The notes: generated by a model not told the origin, from the sequence alone. A stretch of DNA of 64,000 bases from Petunia secreta (GCA_029990175.1 JARKIP010000005.1:70712001-70776000), one strand, 5' to 3'; counted from the first letter of the stretch, positions 1 through 12,639 are shown. Made by a program: numbers and translations.

Positions 1-949
1 ATCTTGAAGATGTGATCACTTTCATGAGTTCCCATGATTTGACTTGTGCTCTCTTCCACAAATTCGCTCATTTCTAGCATATCGTTCACTATTTCTTCAT
101 GTTGAGCCTTGGAGGCTTCAACCACTTCATGCACTAGAATGTTCAAGACACGAGCTTCAAGATCAAATTGGTTCACTCTTTGTCCTAGTTCTTCTTTTTC
201 ATGTTTGAGATCCCAACCTTCAATATTTAAGTTGTGAAGGCATGCTTCATGGACTTTCATTTTTCGAGCTTGATCTCGGAGCCAAGCTCGGCTCACAATT
301 TTTTCTTCATCCCAATTGTTCTTTTCTTCAGTAATTCTTTCTTGATTTTCAAGCACATCTTCAATGGAGGATTCTTCTTGGAACTCAACCTCATCTTCCA
401 TATAACGTCTTTGTTGAAATTTGGCAACACCCTTAGCTTGTTGATCATTGAAGGTGTCAAACAATTGGCTCAATTGAGTTTCCAAGTTGTGAATTGCTAA
501 GCCATTTTGATGGATCGTTTCTTTTATCTCATTGAAGGCTTCGGCATTTTCACAATTGTTTTTAAGTATTTGCTCCATCAAATGTTCCAATCTTTCATTT
601 TCATTGCATTCATCTTGTGAAGTCGATAGGTCCATCTCTTCTTGAAACCTCTCTTGGATGCCTTTCCACTCGGGTTCAAGCTCCATGTTCATGTTTGCAT
701 TTGCCCAATCAAACTCATAAGAATCATTAGCATCATTATAAAAATCATTGGAAGAAGAATAAGTAATATTAGGACAACCGTTCCAATGGCCATTTTGACC
801 CTCACACTCATGACATATGTCCACTCAAAGGGTTGAGAAGGTGCACACAACTCGCCCCCAGAAATAATTTGACACAACTCGCCCCCGGAAATAATTTGAC
901 AATCTTGCCAATGGTGAGGTCCGCCACAATAAGGACAAGAGTCACTCAT
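1..949 (-). pseudogene. Zinc-knuckle/coiled-coil ORF of an Athila-type element, frameshifted, runs off the left edge
   Basis: Read leftwards from an ATG at 949-947, the protein begins MSDS and has a zinc-knuckle-like CPYCGGPHHWQDC. A 27-bp duplication (847-873 and 874-900) repeats nine residues. Near 825 the frame slips by one base, because a TGA at 827-825 ends the second frame upstream. From 824 to position 1 the other frame is then fully open for about 274 codons. It holds a second knuckle-like CHECEGQNGHWNGC and a long acidic, Gln/Glu-rich stretch with heptad-like spacing. The ORF lies just inside the primer-binding site, where gag is expected, but I see no canonical retrotransposon gag domain. 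Function is not known. It could be a divergent Gag-like protein of a non-autonomous element. The frame slip suggests it is no longer coding. Confidence 0.55.
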
Positions 950-1123
950 GTATGGATTTTCAATATGGCACCAATTTTTGGTTCCGCAAGTTCCGATTAG
1001 GATTTCTCCTATAAGCCATGTTTTACCTACACAAGGTAAAACCAAAACCAAAAGTAAAATGCTAGGACTAGCGAACTAAACAACCTTGATTAACTAATGC
1101 AACTCAATATTGAAACCGTAGTT

Positions 1124-1140
1124 CCCCGGCAACGGCGCCA
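1124..1140 (-). other. Primer-binding site matching tRNA-Asp 3' end
   Basis: The plus strand reads CCCCGGCAACGGCGCCA, the 3' end of plant tRNA-Asp(GUC) including CCA, so the minus strand carries the complementary primer site TGGCGCCGTTGCCGGGG. This is the typical Athila-lineage primer. It sits five bases from the inferred LTR end and fixes the element's orientation as minus. Confidence 0.85.
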
Positions 1141-1145
1141 AAATT

Positions 1146-2554
1146 TGATCCACGCTCAATCTTACACCATTAATAGTGAAGGGCGGTCGTCAAAGTATAA
1201 TACTCGATGTGAGTCAGGGTCGATTTCCCAAGGGAACTAGCACGTCAAGTGAGAGAGTTGCAAATAGATATTCAAATGAGGTTTAGTATTGAGTCCTAGA
1301 AGTATGATTTGTTTGATGAAAACTATGATTAATTCTAAAGTGTAAGCAATTAAACGAGTAAGTTGTTCGATATTACTAAACTAGGGGTGCAACCAACTAA
1401 TAGTGATTTCCAACCAACGGGTGTCTTTACTTCACTTTCCCAGCACAAGTATAATTATGGTCGAGCATTCCAATCGTGATCTCTAGAATCCTTCCGGCCT
1501 AAGAGAGATCTTTCACAACCCGCTCGTCAAAGCCTTAGTTGAATACTTGAAGCACTACTCAATGACCCGAGGAAAGGAGACCTCTTCCGAGCGTAACTCC
1601 TTTTAGATGAGTTAGTCTATATGAATAGCCTATAAACTTAAATCCTCGCCAACTCCACTATTCTACACTAGTTAATCTCTTCCGAGTCTTTAACTAGCAA
1701 TGTAGACAAGAAATTCCAAATATCATGGATTTTGGGATTTTGATGTTATTGTAATGGGGAGTTGGATAATTGTTACTTGTGTTATAGTTAGTGAAATAGA
1801 ACAACACCCATTAATTTTCTATCACAATAGCATAATTGCACCCCTAGTTATGAGTTTAGCTACTCATAACTAGGGTTTGAATCATAGTAATAAAGATGTA
1901 ATGAATAGATGAAATCATGTTGGACATAAGTTTGAATTGATATATGGAATCAAGATTCAAAGTTACAAGATTAGAAGCTTACAAAATGATGTTAAGTCTC
2001 CAACTTTGCTCCAAAAATCGCCCAAAATATAGAGTAAATCGTAATGTAAGTGTTGGTGTAATAAAACCTCACTTTCCTATTTATACTCCTAAGAAAATTA
2101 CACAAAAAATATTCTTCCGTCCCAATTGTGCTGACCGCACAATATTGTGCTGACTGATTGTGCTGACCGCACAATATTGTGCTGGCCGCACAATTCCTTG
2201 AAAACTTGAAGTAGTTGCTGCTTGTTTTTGCTTGTGCTAAGCATTGTGCTGACCGCACAATATTGTGCTGACCACACAATTGGGTCTTTTACAGCATTGT
2301 GCTATCGCACAATATTGTGCTGAGCCGCACAAATCCTTGAAAACTTGTTCCATTTCGCACGACTCCAACTTCGACTCGACTCGGTCTTCTTTTGTGTTCT
2401 TTCCGCTCAGTTTCTGGCCTCGAGCTTTTAAACTAAGTAGCACCTGGAATCACGCAACATTACATAAGAATTGGTCGTGATATATCTTAAAAACACATAA
2501 AGTTCCTATAAAGGAAGGCTCAAAGTTGGTGAAATGCCGACTTATCATGCAACA
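1146..2554 (-). mobile_element. 5' LTR of minus-strand Athila-type retrotransposon
   Basis: The inner end is fixed by the primer site at 1124-1140 followed by a five-base spacer and TG at 1146. The outer end is inferred at the CA ending ...ATGCAACA (2554). The length of about 1.4 kb is in the Athila range. No partner LTR lies in the window, so the outer end is not proved. The LTR contains the palindrome cluster at 2125-2335. No coding potential was seen. Confidence 0.5.
2125..2335. repeat. Cluster of perfect 14-bp palindromes in the LTR
   Basis: The palindrome GCACAATATTGTGC occurs four times (2137-2150, 2169-2182, 2255-2268, 2307-2320). Each copy is flanked by further ATTGTGC and GCACAAT half-sites, so the block can fold into several alternative hairpins. 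It also contains a looser repeat of roughly 115 bp that ends each time in TCCTTGAAAACTTG. Confidence 0.8.
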
Positions 2555-3420
2555 ATTCGAGATGTTTATTTATTTTCCCTAATTAACCTACAATTTTACT
2601 ACAAATATTTTATACTTATTCATTTGGGACCTTTATTTTTTGTACTAATAGTGAAACAATTATTATAATTGAATAATTAGCATATTGCGCAAGTCCATAA
2701 AATCTCCTACATTAACAATTAATCTGGTTTAATTATGGCTTAGGAACTACGGGATACATGAGATGGTAAAATTTTTCTCTAGTACCAATAAACTGATGTC
2801 GCGATGCATTTTCTATATACCTTTAACTAACTCATAATCATATTGAATAGTTTGGTTCATTTAGAACATTTATAATTATTGCACCAAGTAGCTCGTACAC
2901 AATGTAAATTACTCAGCAGACAAATTTGATAGTAATTTTAACATTTCTTTTCATTGATAGGCACGGATTTTGGGAACTCACTTGGCTTAGAGGATATTGA
3001 TGAACGAAAACACGCATGAAAAAATTGTCTAAAGTGACAGTCAAGGAAGAGAATTCAACCAAAATTATTTCAGAGTTAAGCAGAGTATTGAAAGTTTTTC
3101 CATATCATTTGTCAAACTAAGTGAAGATTGCCAAAGTATTGAAAACTTTTTAAAGTTATCTCACAGATTGAGTAAAGATTATTACAAATGAGATTGAAAT
3201 CAAAAGGCTATGCATGCCATATAATTTTTTTTCTCTTTGTCATCATATAACAAAATATTTATGAACATGATTGCATATAATATCTATGACACAAAAACCA
3301 AACATATTAGTAGTCACACTCTAGTTTATACTTTCAAATATGTTAAAACATCTGAGGGATCAAAATTGAAAAATAGAAATAATAGAAGACATTATGATGC
3401 AGGAAAAATAAGGAAGCGAT
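2555..3420. other. AT-rich intergenic stretch, nothing recognised
   Basis: No coding region, RNA gene or clear repeat boundary is visible. Small open frames here are short, AT-driven and without recognisable motifs. Confidence 0.6.
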
Positions 3421-4110
3421 AAAGTAAAGGCACAAGCGAGACGTGGCTCGAACGAATAACCCAAGTAGCACCGAAGAACTTGTTTCGATACACCTCAGGA
3501 GATTGTCAAGGAACACCTACATTAGACAACTACCCTCGAGTCACACGAGGAACCCACAAGTAGAATGATCGTGGAGGGGTTGTTGTTCAACTACAATCCA
3601 CTAGAAGAAGACAAGTCCCAAACATAGGTTCTTTCATTCAATCACAAAGAGCATTGCTCAAGTTTCAACATTCATCCAAATAAGCTAAGTAATAAAATAG
3701 ACTAAGCTACACCATTTATAGGGTCTGTCAAGCTTTAGTGAGAGGTCTAATATGCCCACGTGTTAGGCTTTAAGTTAAAAGACCACACAGGGCCAAAAGA
3801 GTCATTAACTATTCAAAATCTCGCCCTTCAGCAATCCGGGCGGAGCGCATACAAAAATGACCAGTGGGGTAGGCTAGGCGAAGCACCTAACCTCTGGGCG
3901 GAGCGCCTGGATGCCTGCTTCTCAGGGTGGAGCGCCTGGCTCCTCAGGCAGGGCGCCTGGACTTTGATCATCCGGAATAGCTTCCAATCGCTTCCATCTT
4001 CGAGTCCTTTCATCTCCAAGTATAAATGCACCTCTTGGACCTTCTTGGCTTGACTCCGAGTGAAGAGTCTCATGACGGATTGCCCGGAATCACATGATAC
4101 CCAAAAAAAT
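3421..4110 (-). repeat. LTR-like or promoter-like segment, unassigned
   Basis: On the minus strand this segment has a TATA-like CTATAAATGG near 3715-3724 and imperfect repeats of GGCGCC/GGAGCG type (3835-3960). Downstream it is CT-rich and leader-like. It looks like part of an LTR or a promoter-bearing repeat, but no primer site, partner LTR or target duplication could be found. Confidence 0.3.
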
Positions 4111-4559
4111 ACACAAAAAATTTATATCTTTCAAGCAAAACATATTTTACCTCAACGTTGAATCAACAGGAGGTACTCTTAGCTATTTCAACAACCACAC
4201 CACATGGAGGAGTATTGAAGTACCTTCAAAATAAAGCAAATATTAACAACTAAAGAAATTTCAATTAAGAAATGATAAGTACAAAAATAGATATCCATGA
4301 ATTATAAAGCAGAAGGTAGTACAATATGACTCACCTAGTATGTTTCAATTAGGCTATCATGCTGGACAAGTTTTAATTTGTTTGTCATGTTTTATTTAAA
4401 GAGTTTGTAGTGAAACATTATTTCAATATTGTTCGGTTGTTCTTGGTTATTGCCTCGTGACTTTTTTTTTTTTTTTTTTGGATAAACTCTAATCTAGCCT
4501 TTAAATATAAGAAAATTTGTTATAAATTATAGTGCTCAGTTAAAAACTAATTAAATATA

Positions 4560-5414
4560 AATTTAAAATTGTAGAACTACGACGACGATTACATTATATT
4601 TTTAGACAATCCGACTATTGTCACAGATCACATTTGTTAGTCATAAATAAAATACATTAAGTGAAAAAAATAATATTATCGTAGAACTCTCTTTTTATTG
4701 ATTATGAATGAACATTGATTATGAATGAACATTGTATTTTATGATAATTGTAATCGTCTTCAATTGTGAATATTTTAAGTGGCAATTTTATTATGTCGGC
4801 AAATGTCATATTTTTTATAACGATAACATAGTTTTTAATGACGAAACTGTTATCATTTTTATTATCAGTAAATACTATATTTTGTCACTATTTTTTTATA
4901 TGTAAAAAATTATCTTTGGTGACAAAAACAGATTTGTTCAACCACGAATCATACATAACTTTAATGACAATTTACGTCGTCGCTAACTAATAAAATAATC
5001 AGCGACACATTGATTTTCGTCTACATAAATAACGTTTTTAGTGACGAAAGCATACAATCCACTACAAAAATTCTATACCTTTTCTGACAAATTTATTCGT
5101 CACAAATACTATACATTTTGGGATAAAAGAGTTTTTTTGTAGCTAATACAATGTTGTCTAGTGACGAAACACTAAGTTTTTTCGAAATACTTTTAGCGAC
5201 CCATAGTATAGACATGAATGATTGGAAGAGTTTTTTGTAGCTAATATAATATTGTCTAGTGACGAAACACTAAGTTTTTTCTAAATACTTTTAGCGATCC
5301 ATGATACAGACACGAATGATTGGCCAAAAAAATCATCAAAAATTATGTTTGGTGACAAAATATGAACTTTAGGTGATGAAATAATTGTGAGTGATAATCA
5401 CTTTTGTTGTAGTG
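4560..5414. mobile_element. CACTA-type non-autonomous remnant
   Basis: The right edge ends TGTTGTAGTG (5405-5414), the complement of the classic CACTACAACA terminus. CACTACAAAA occurs facing it at 5061-5070. Between and left of these are many GTGACGAAA / TAGCGAC subterminal motifs on both strands, as in plant CACTA elements. Two direct copies of a ~95-bp block (about 5127-5222 and 5226-5322) lie inside. No three-base target duplication could be confirmed, and no transposase is present. Confidence 0.55.
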
Positions 5415-7560
5415 TGCAATTCCAACATCAGAAAGTAAGGTCCGAAGTTAAGCTTCACAATAGCTACTACTCCAGACCTGCATGCCTGAAGTTTGATCAA
5501 ACATTTCTTGTGAATTTTAATCCGTCACACGACTATTTTATTGGACCTATTCCTGTTTGTGATCACTTCATCAATACTTAGATGGTTCATAAAATTTCTG
5601 CACTTCGCTCATGTAAAGCTGCCATATAGACCAAATACGGTATTAACCTACTAAAAATTATAACTATCGATTTTCTTCTTTGTTAAATAGGGGTCCTCAA
5701 AGCTGTTGGCTGTGCAAGTGTCCCTTTATTGTTAGCAAACTTCAGCCATATAACTTATTTTGTTTCATTTTATGTGACATAACATAAATCAACATAAAAT
5801 ATGAAAAAGAAATGTTGACTTTTAGTTTTTGTGGTCTAAAACATATTATAGTATTTCAGAATTTTCTATTACAAATGGTCTGGTCATATTTCTGCAGCAT
5901 ATGTGATACCACCTTTAATTTATAATTCGTACTCCTATGTTTTGGTTTGCGTGGCAAGATTATTTAACTTTAATATTTAGTCTGCTAAGGAAAAAATGAT
6001 AATTATTAAAATTGAAGATGATTTAACCAAAACATCTACATTTCATGACGAGAAGCTTCTATTGCTACACATATATTATAGTAAAATATTTTATGACCAT
6101 AAAACTCAAATGCATACATCTTTTTCTAAACTGCATATCTCTTCAAACTCTACCACATTAATAAATAATTGGAACATGGTGAGTAATACTTTTAGATTGA
6201 GTATGTTTTAAGTTGCATGTGAGATTTTCTTTATAGTACATGTGCTGAATATATTTATTTGAGACGAAAATACATGGTCCATTTTCCTTCAAGTATTTAT
6301 AAAGACTAAACGGATGGTCTCTTATTATATTGTTTGTAGTATATGCTCATACAGTTTCACATGTGCCAAATATTGTTGTATGGTTTCATTGCAATAAAAT
6401 TGTTAATTGTGCTCTGCTACTTTTACATGCTCATATCGTAAATAAATGGTCCTAGACTATAGTCTGTGTTCTCATTCAATATCATTTTCAAGGAAAAAGA
6501 CCACACGATAAGTATGAAACTAATTAGATCATGGTCTGCATAGCTTTTAATGTTGTGAAAGGTGAATCATTTAGATCTTGGTTATTTCAACATTTAACAA
6601 CCATTACTTGTTAATAAGTACTTTTAGCGAACATCACTTCTGATACTAATTGTGTTTCTACTTCACGATGATGCCGTTTTCTTATTGCTCCTACAAACTA
6701 ACTGAAACTTACACTTCTCCATTATTTCTTAATCTTTATATATACAACTTCTTTTTAAGCTCTTATTCGTTATGCATAATTGCGAAAGCAAATGTATTAT
6801 TTGAGGTAATTTGTGAAAGAAACAATGTGTGAAAATATATCGAGAAGAATAGAAATTATTTGACAGAGATGACAAATATATAAAGTTATGTGTGAAAACA
6901 ATGTTTCTTTCTGTAATTGATGGTCGTTGCTGTATTGCACAACAGAGTTTCTCTACTTGTTTTACTTGGAAACAAGTAGAATATTGAACTTCCTCACATA
7001 GCTACACATAAAACAAATTTTTCTGATAAGAAGGTTAAGATCATGCACACTTTTTCTATAACGTTGAGAGCTCTTATTCACTAGTTGAAGCATGTCAGAA
7101 ACCCCATTTTCTGGAAAAAGAAAAATTTCTACGTTCAGAACTTCAAGAAATATGAAAATTTATTATGGTGCGAATTAAACTGTAACCGTTTGAAACGATT
7201 ATTTATGTATTTTATTTAACTATTTATTGCACTATTAAACATGACTTTGACAATCTAAGAGTATGTGGTTGTTAAACTGGAAGGGAAATCCATCTTTGAT
7301 AACGATTGGTCTTACACGGAATCAAAGGTGAAATCCTTGAGAGAATTACACAACTATGACACCGACGTAAATGGTTTGCCTAACTGTAACCGTTTAAAAG
7401 GATTTGCAAAGAATGGTTACCATTAACTAACTATAAGTAAGTATTATTTATGTAGTAACACTTGACCTTTTATCTCTTTCAATATTCTACCAAATATCTT
7501 GAAGTGCTGCCCCACGAATAAAAATACGTCTACAAAATTTTATATTGACGCCTGTATCAT
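5415..7560. other. Intergenic AT-rich DNA without recognised features
   Basis: I see no gene, RNA gene or bounded transposon in this stretch. Open frames are short and lack recognisable domains. Confidence 0.55.
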
Positions 7561-7800
7561 GCCATCTCTTTAAGTAAGTGCTGCCTTCTTGGTAGCACTT
7601 GACCTTTTTATCTCTTTCAACATTCTCTCAGATAACTTGAAGTGCTGCCCCACTCTCCAAGATAACTTGAAGTGTTGCCTTGGCAGCACTTGTCATTTAT
7701 ATTTCCCGAAGAGGCAGCACTTTTCAAGCTACAACTTGAAGTATTGTCCGCGTAGACAACACTTGTCAATTTATAACTTGAAGTACTGCCCCCAAGGCCA
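7560..7800. repeat. Degenerate direct/inverted repeat of a GCAGCACTT motif
   Basis: The segment alternates AACTTGAAGTGCTGCC with its complement-like GGCAGCACTTG at roughly 40-60 bp spacing, at least six times. It is a decayed tandem array with foldback capacity. No coding function was recognised. Confidence 0.55.
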
Positions 7801-8469
7801 TTTTGCTAAACCATTTTTAAATGGGGACAAAAAAACATAATCAGGGATAAGAGGTACATGTGGTAAAAATTTTTGAAAATTCTAAGATAATTGTGACTGC
7901 GGGATCATTATACATATTATATGGTTGATTTTTACACATACGCAAAAAAAAGTTTGGTCTAGAGAGATTGAGGTAAAAATTTTGCGTGGGGGCCTGTTTA
8001 CCACGCTCTAATTGAATACTAGTCAGCTATGCAAAACCGTTTGAAAACTAGCCACCTCAGGACAAGTCTCAGTATAAAATACTGGGACTTTATATATATA
8101 AAGCTCCATGAACTATAAACATGACCTATAAAATAATGGGACTTTGAACATGTTATTTCAAAGTCCTAGTATAAAATACTGAGACTAGTCTGTGGTGTTT
8201 GCCAAATTAATTTTAAAACGGTGGATAAAACTCATTTAGCGCGTCCAAAAATGGCTACACATCAAAATTACGCGAGATTGAGCACGTTAAAGTTCACCCA
8301 ACCTTTTTCGTACTTACAAAAATGTTATTGCACCTTAATGAAGCCGTATTTACAAAAATTTCACTGCACTACATTTAATGAAGCCGTAACGAAAAAAAAT
8401 GCCATTACTCCCTCGAAAGCAGAAAACAAGACCAATCCGTCTGTATTTATGTATATATTGAACAAAATT

Positions 8470-8900
8470 TTATGTCCATTTTATAAATAAATGAGGTCAA
8501 ATCGACCCACTTCACACATCCACAAGAATAACTTCAAGTACGTACATTTTGAAATAATGATAATTCGTTCATGCTTATTCGTACAATGAGCAAAATACTA
8601 TATACATTTTTCATATAGATGCGGCAAAATTGTCCTCACTTCATTCATCCAAAAAAATGCATATGAAAAAATAAAATCAACACAATCCAGCAGAATTTAT
8701 TCATAAGTGAGTGAAAATAATTTATTTATTTTATAAATAAATGAGATCAAATCGTCATCACTTCGCGCATATACAAATACCAAAGAAAAATATAACATAA
8801 GGCTATAGTCTGACATCATTTATTCATAGTGTGAGTCAAATACTATGTATATTTTACAAATAAGTGAGTCAAAATCGTTATTAATTTATGTAATATACAA
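8470..8900. repeat. About four diverged tandem units of ~120 bp
   Basis: A block beginning TTTTATAAATAAATGAG and continuing TCAAATCG, CACTTC and a CAT/CATCC segment recurs near 8478, 8612, 8732 and 8853 with heavy divergence. It looks like an old minisatellite. There is no coding content. Confidence 0.5.
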
Positions 8901-9350
8901 ATCTATTATTAAATAGAGGACTATTATCTATATCTGTTCATCAACGGCGACTATTTTTCTGCCGGATCTGTATACAATTATTGGTAGGAAAAGCATTTTG
9001 ATTTTTTAAATTCGCTGGTGCTGCTCAATTTAAATTCCTTCCGCCACGTCACCTCCGCAAGATTGAATAATAGTTGGGTTTGGGTCGTGTTCCGCCTTAG
9101 CACTTAAATCAAGCTGTATAGCGGCCTTATTAAAATTCACCTTGCATTTTTTCAAAAAATAAGTTCTCGTCCACCGCCGATGTACGAATCCACGCAGAAA
9201 GTAATCGCCTTAATAAATCAGACCTCGAAAAGTCTGTGTTCTAAATGAAATTATAATTAAAATTCTATATATACGACGTGTGGTCTGAACTCTGGTAGGT
9301 TGCTCGTGAAATCTTGTGACTTAGTTGTTGATGGTTCTTGAGTTTGTAGT
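8901..9350. other. Flank of the Tat element, no gene seen
   Basis: Non-coding sequence directly upstream of the first LTR. Because the element continues into a tandem second copy with no closing LTR, this flank cannot be used to test for a target duplication. Confidence 0.5.
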
Positions 9351-10245
9351 TGTAGACAAGTAAACTTTATTGGATTTAAATCCATGAAATAATATGGCTA
9401 TATGTTTAATAAAAAATATATTGGTCGAAATAAGTGTTACGGGGCTAATATAACTGGGCAAATTATTTAAATATAATAAAAGTCCAATCTTTCTAGGCTA
9501 GCCCAACTAGCTTATGGCCCAATGGATATAAGTTTTCCTAAAGGCCCAACAATGTGCCACATGGCAAGTGACGTGGCGCCAAGTCAAATGAAATAGCCAA
9601 TTGGATCATGCCACTCGACGTGGCAATCCAAGTCAAACCCAAAGGCCAATGAAAATACGCCATGTGGACATGTGACATATTATGGCCAATCAAATATGGC
9701 CTAGTCACTGCTTAAATCTGATTGGCCGGTCCACGGGCCAAGGCCCGTCAGGGCTTCTTGGTGGCTACTCCACCCAATATCTATATAAAGGGGTCAAATC
9801 TCTCATTTGAGAAACAGAGGAAATCAGAAGCAAGAATCCATAACAAGAAGCAAGAAAGAGCTCGTGGATCAAAGCAAGAGATTTCTACAAAAGCTGCAAG
9901 CACTCAAATATTTCTCTACAAGTTCTAGAGATCAAGACGAAGATTCAAGATCAAGCTTCAAGCCCTTGAATCCAAGTACAAGTTCAAGATCAAGACCAAG
10001 ACCAAGTTCAAGATAAAAGCTCCAAGCTCTTGAACTCATCAAGTCAAGATCAAGATCAAATCCAAAAGCCAAATCCAAATCCAAACTTCAAGATCAAGCT
10101 CAAAAGCCCTTGAAGTTATAGTTTGAAAAGACGAATCAGAGGAATCATAGAGATTGTAACACTCATATTTTGATAAATAAAATATATTGTTGCAATATTT
10201 TCCTGTCTCGATATTTATTTTCTTGACGCGAATTTAGTTGTTACA
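9351..10245 (+). repeat. 5' LTR of the Tat element
   Basis: It starts TGTAGACAAG and ends GTTGTTACA, 895 bp. A TATA box TATATAAAG lies at 9782-9789. The downstream R-U5 part is rich in CAAGATCAAG runs. Compared with the second LTR, changes are concentrated in the first ~450 bp; the rest is nearly identical. Confidence 0.9.
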
Positions 10246-10250
10246 AATTC

Positions 10251-10268
10251 TGGCACGCCCAGTGGGAC
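10251..10268 (+). other. Primer-binding site of the Tat element
   Basis: TGGCACGCCCAGTGGGAC follows the LTR after the spacer AATTC. It has the TGG start expected for pairing with a tRNA 3' CCA. I do not assign the tRNA. The same sequence recurs after the second LTR at 24051. Confidence 0.8.
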
Positions 10269-10321
10269 TATCTCTATCTCTCATCTCAACTTTTCAACTC
10301 ACGAAGTTCAGCAACATTGAG

Positions 10322-12502
10322 ATGGCTTCCAAGAACACCAACTCAAAATCTGTCGCTGCAAAATCTGTCTGGCCTCATGACCTTGATGCCAATTCCAAAT
10401 TCTCTTCTGAGGTTCAAAGCTGCATGAATGCTACTAAGGGAAGCTTTGGACCAGTTACAAGAAATAAAGCAAACTTGATGGGACAACAAGCACTTCAGGT
10501 GCCGCCCGCATCAACTCCAACTTTCGGTTCTTCATCTTCCAAAGGAGCAGGATCATCTACTGAGCCATTGGAAAAAGGGAAAAATATCGCTGAGATTGCT
10601 GAAAACACTTTGGCTCGACTTAGGCTCTGCAGATCCAAAAGTCCAGCAGTGAAGAAAGATGATGAAGTTTCAAGCATTGGATCCTCTCCAACCACGCCGC
10701 GCGAGTCAGTCCAGTCAAAGATCAATCTATGGGAGAATCCATGTTATTCTCCATCATCTCCAACAGCAGTGCATGCCATGGCGACTAATACTTTAACAGT
10801 GGAGGAACAACTTGCAAACTTGACAAAGGCGATTGATAGCTTATCAAACTATGTCAAGGATCAAGACGCTCGCATCAACAAGATGGAAAGCATGATGGAG
10901 GGAGAATCTAGCCATGTATCAGGAAAACGTCCAGAAGTTCAAGAGGTGATTAATACTCCAGCTAAGCAAGTAACACCTGCTAAGGAAATCCAAGTTTCTG
11001 CTGATGGAGTGATTCAAATTGACCAACTGAAGGAGTTCATTATGGGAACAATCAAGGATAAGTACGAGGTTTCTTCCAAGTCTTCTCTTGCATATGAAAA
11101 GCCATACACCGCAAGAATCGATAGCTTGAAGATGCCTATCGGTTATCAACCCCCAAAATTTCAGCAGTTCGATGGCAAAGGAAACCCAAAGCAGCATGTG
11201 GCGCACTTCATTGAGACATGCAACAATGCTGGAACCTACGGCGATTATCTCGTCAAGTAGTTCGTCTGTTCCCTCAAAAGGAATGCTTTCAATTGGTATA
11301 CAGACCTTGAGTCTGGTTCAATTGATAGCTTGGAGCAGCTGGAACATGAGTTCCTCAATCGCTTTTATAGTACGAGGCGTACCGTAAGCATGATAGAGCT
11401 TACAAACACGCAACAACGAAAGGAAGAACCAGTCATTGACTTCATCAACCGATGGAGGAATGCAAGTCTCAACTGCAAAGATAGACTCAGTGAAGCTTCA
11501 GGAATTGAGATGTGCATTCAAGGTATGCATTGGGGGCTTCGCTACATCTTGCAAGGCATAAAGCCAAGGACTTTTGAAGAGTTGGCAACACGTGCTCATG
11601 ATATGGAGCTAAGCATGGCATCCACTTAAAAAGAAGGGCCACCACTCACCGAACCTCGCAAGGGAAAAGACAAGCAAGAAGTCAAGAGATGGAGCAAAGT
11701 GGTACCCAAGGTTGAAAGCAAAGAGTCCATGAATGTTGATGCCAAACCTGTGAAGTTCACCATAAAATTTAGCAAGAAACAAAGTGTGAAGATGACTTCT
11801 TTCAAGGATAAGACAGGTCGGAAATCAACTTTGAGAGAGATGCAAGATAGGAAATACCCATTCCTTGATTCTGATGTTCCTGCAATCTTGGATGAACTTC
11901 TGGAACTAAAGCTCATTGAGCTACCAGAAATGAAGCGTCCTAATGAAGCTGGAAGAACGAATGATCCAAACTACTGCAAGTACCATCGGCTTTTAGGTCA
12001 CTCTCTTGAAAAATGTTTTGTCTTTAAGGACAAAGTCATGGAGTTGGCCGACAAAGGGGAGATTATACTTGAAGATGAAAAGGAAAATACAAACCAAGTT
12101 TCCATCATCTTTGGCTCACAAGATCCCATTGCGATCTGCAACTTCACTGAAGGATTCGAAGGGCAAGATGTCATGATCAAGTTTGGCGACTTCGAACCCG
12201 TTCCAGCAAAAGGATCTTTTTCTCCCCTAAAGTTGTGTGAACAAGGTATGAAGAAAGCATCGCTCTTGGAAGATGATGATGGTTGGATATTGGTGACTCG
12301 ACGGAAGCGTTGTAAGGAAAGCCCACGAGACGAACCAGCTGAGAAACCAACAAGGAAGAAGATGGTAAGGAAGCCAAGGAAGCAAAAAAGCGATCGGACG
12401 TCCACGCGAGGCAAAGGCGGAAGTTTACCATCACCAAAAATCGCGTCAGCCAGTAACCTTAGAAGAGTTCCTACCAAGTTGGTTCCGCATGAAGATCCCT
12501 AA
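10322..12502 (+). pseudogene. gag: Gag of the Tat element, two in-frame stops
   Basis: The start is the ATG of MASKNTNSKS, the first ATG well placed after the primer site. One frame runs through to 12502 but is stopped by TAG at 11258 (a C-to-T type change, LVK*FV) and TAA at 11627 (MAST*KEG). Order: Ser/Lys-rich N-terminus, short coiled coil (about residues 155-185), retrotransposon gag core (around QFDGKGNPKQHVAHFIETC through NWYTDLE and RKEEPVIDFINRWR), and the Tat-type knuckle CKYHRLLGHSLEKC near 11970-12015. A basic tail follows. Gag would form the cytoplasmic particle that packages element RNA. The TAA also occurs in the second copy (29584), so that lesion is older than the tandem arrangement. 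Confidence 0.85.
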
Positions 12503-12639
12503 AGATGATACGAAGGCCTCATGTTGTAATGCTGATAAAGTAGAGGAGAACAATGAAAGTCCAGAGCCATCTTCACCTACGAGTCAGAAAAACTCACCGA
12601 ATCTATAGCCAGAGAAGCAAATACTTGTGAAGCAAAGAT

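Noticed and set aside
1124..1140. tRNA-Asp gene fragment
   Set aside because: Only the 3' 17 bases match, at the exact place of a primer-binding site. No cloverleaf is present. The same holds at 28001-28017.
5415..9350. Host genes in the left intergenic region
   Set aside because: Only short frames without motifs, promoter context or conserved residues.
11998..12477. Minus-strand 159-codon ORF inside gag as another antisense gene
   Set aside because: No domain, and it overlaps the Lys-rich gag tail whose complement is naturally low in stops.
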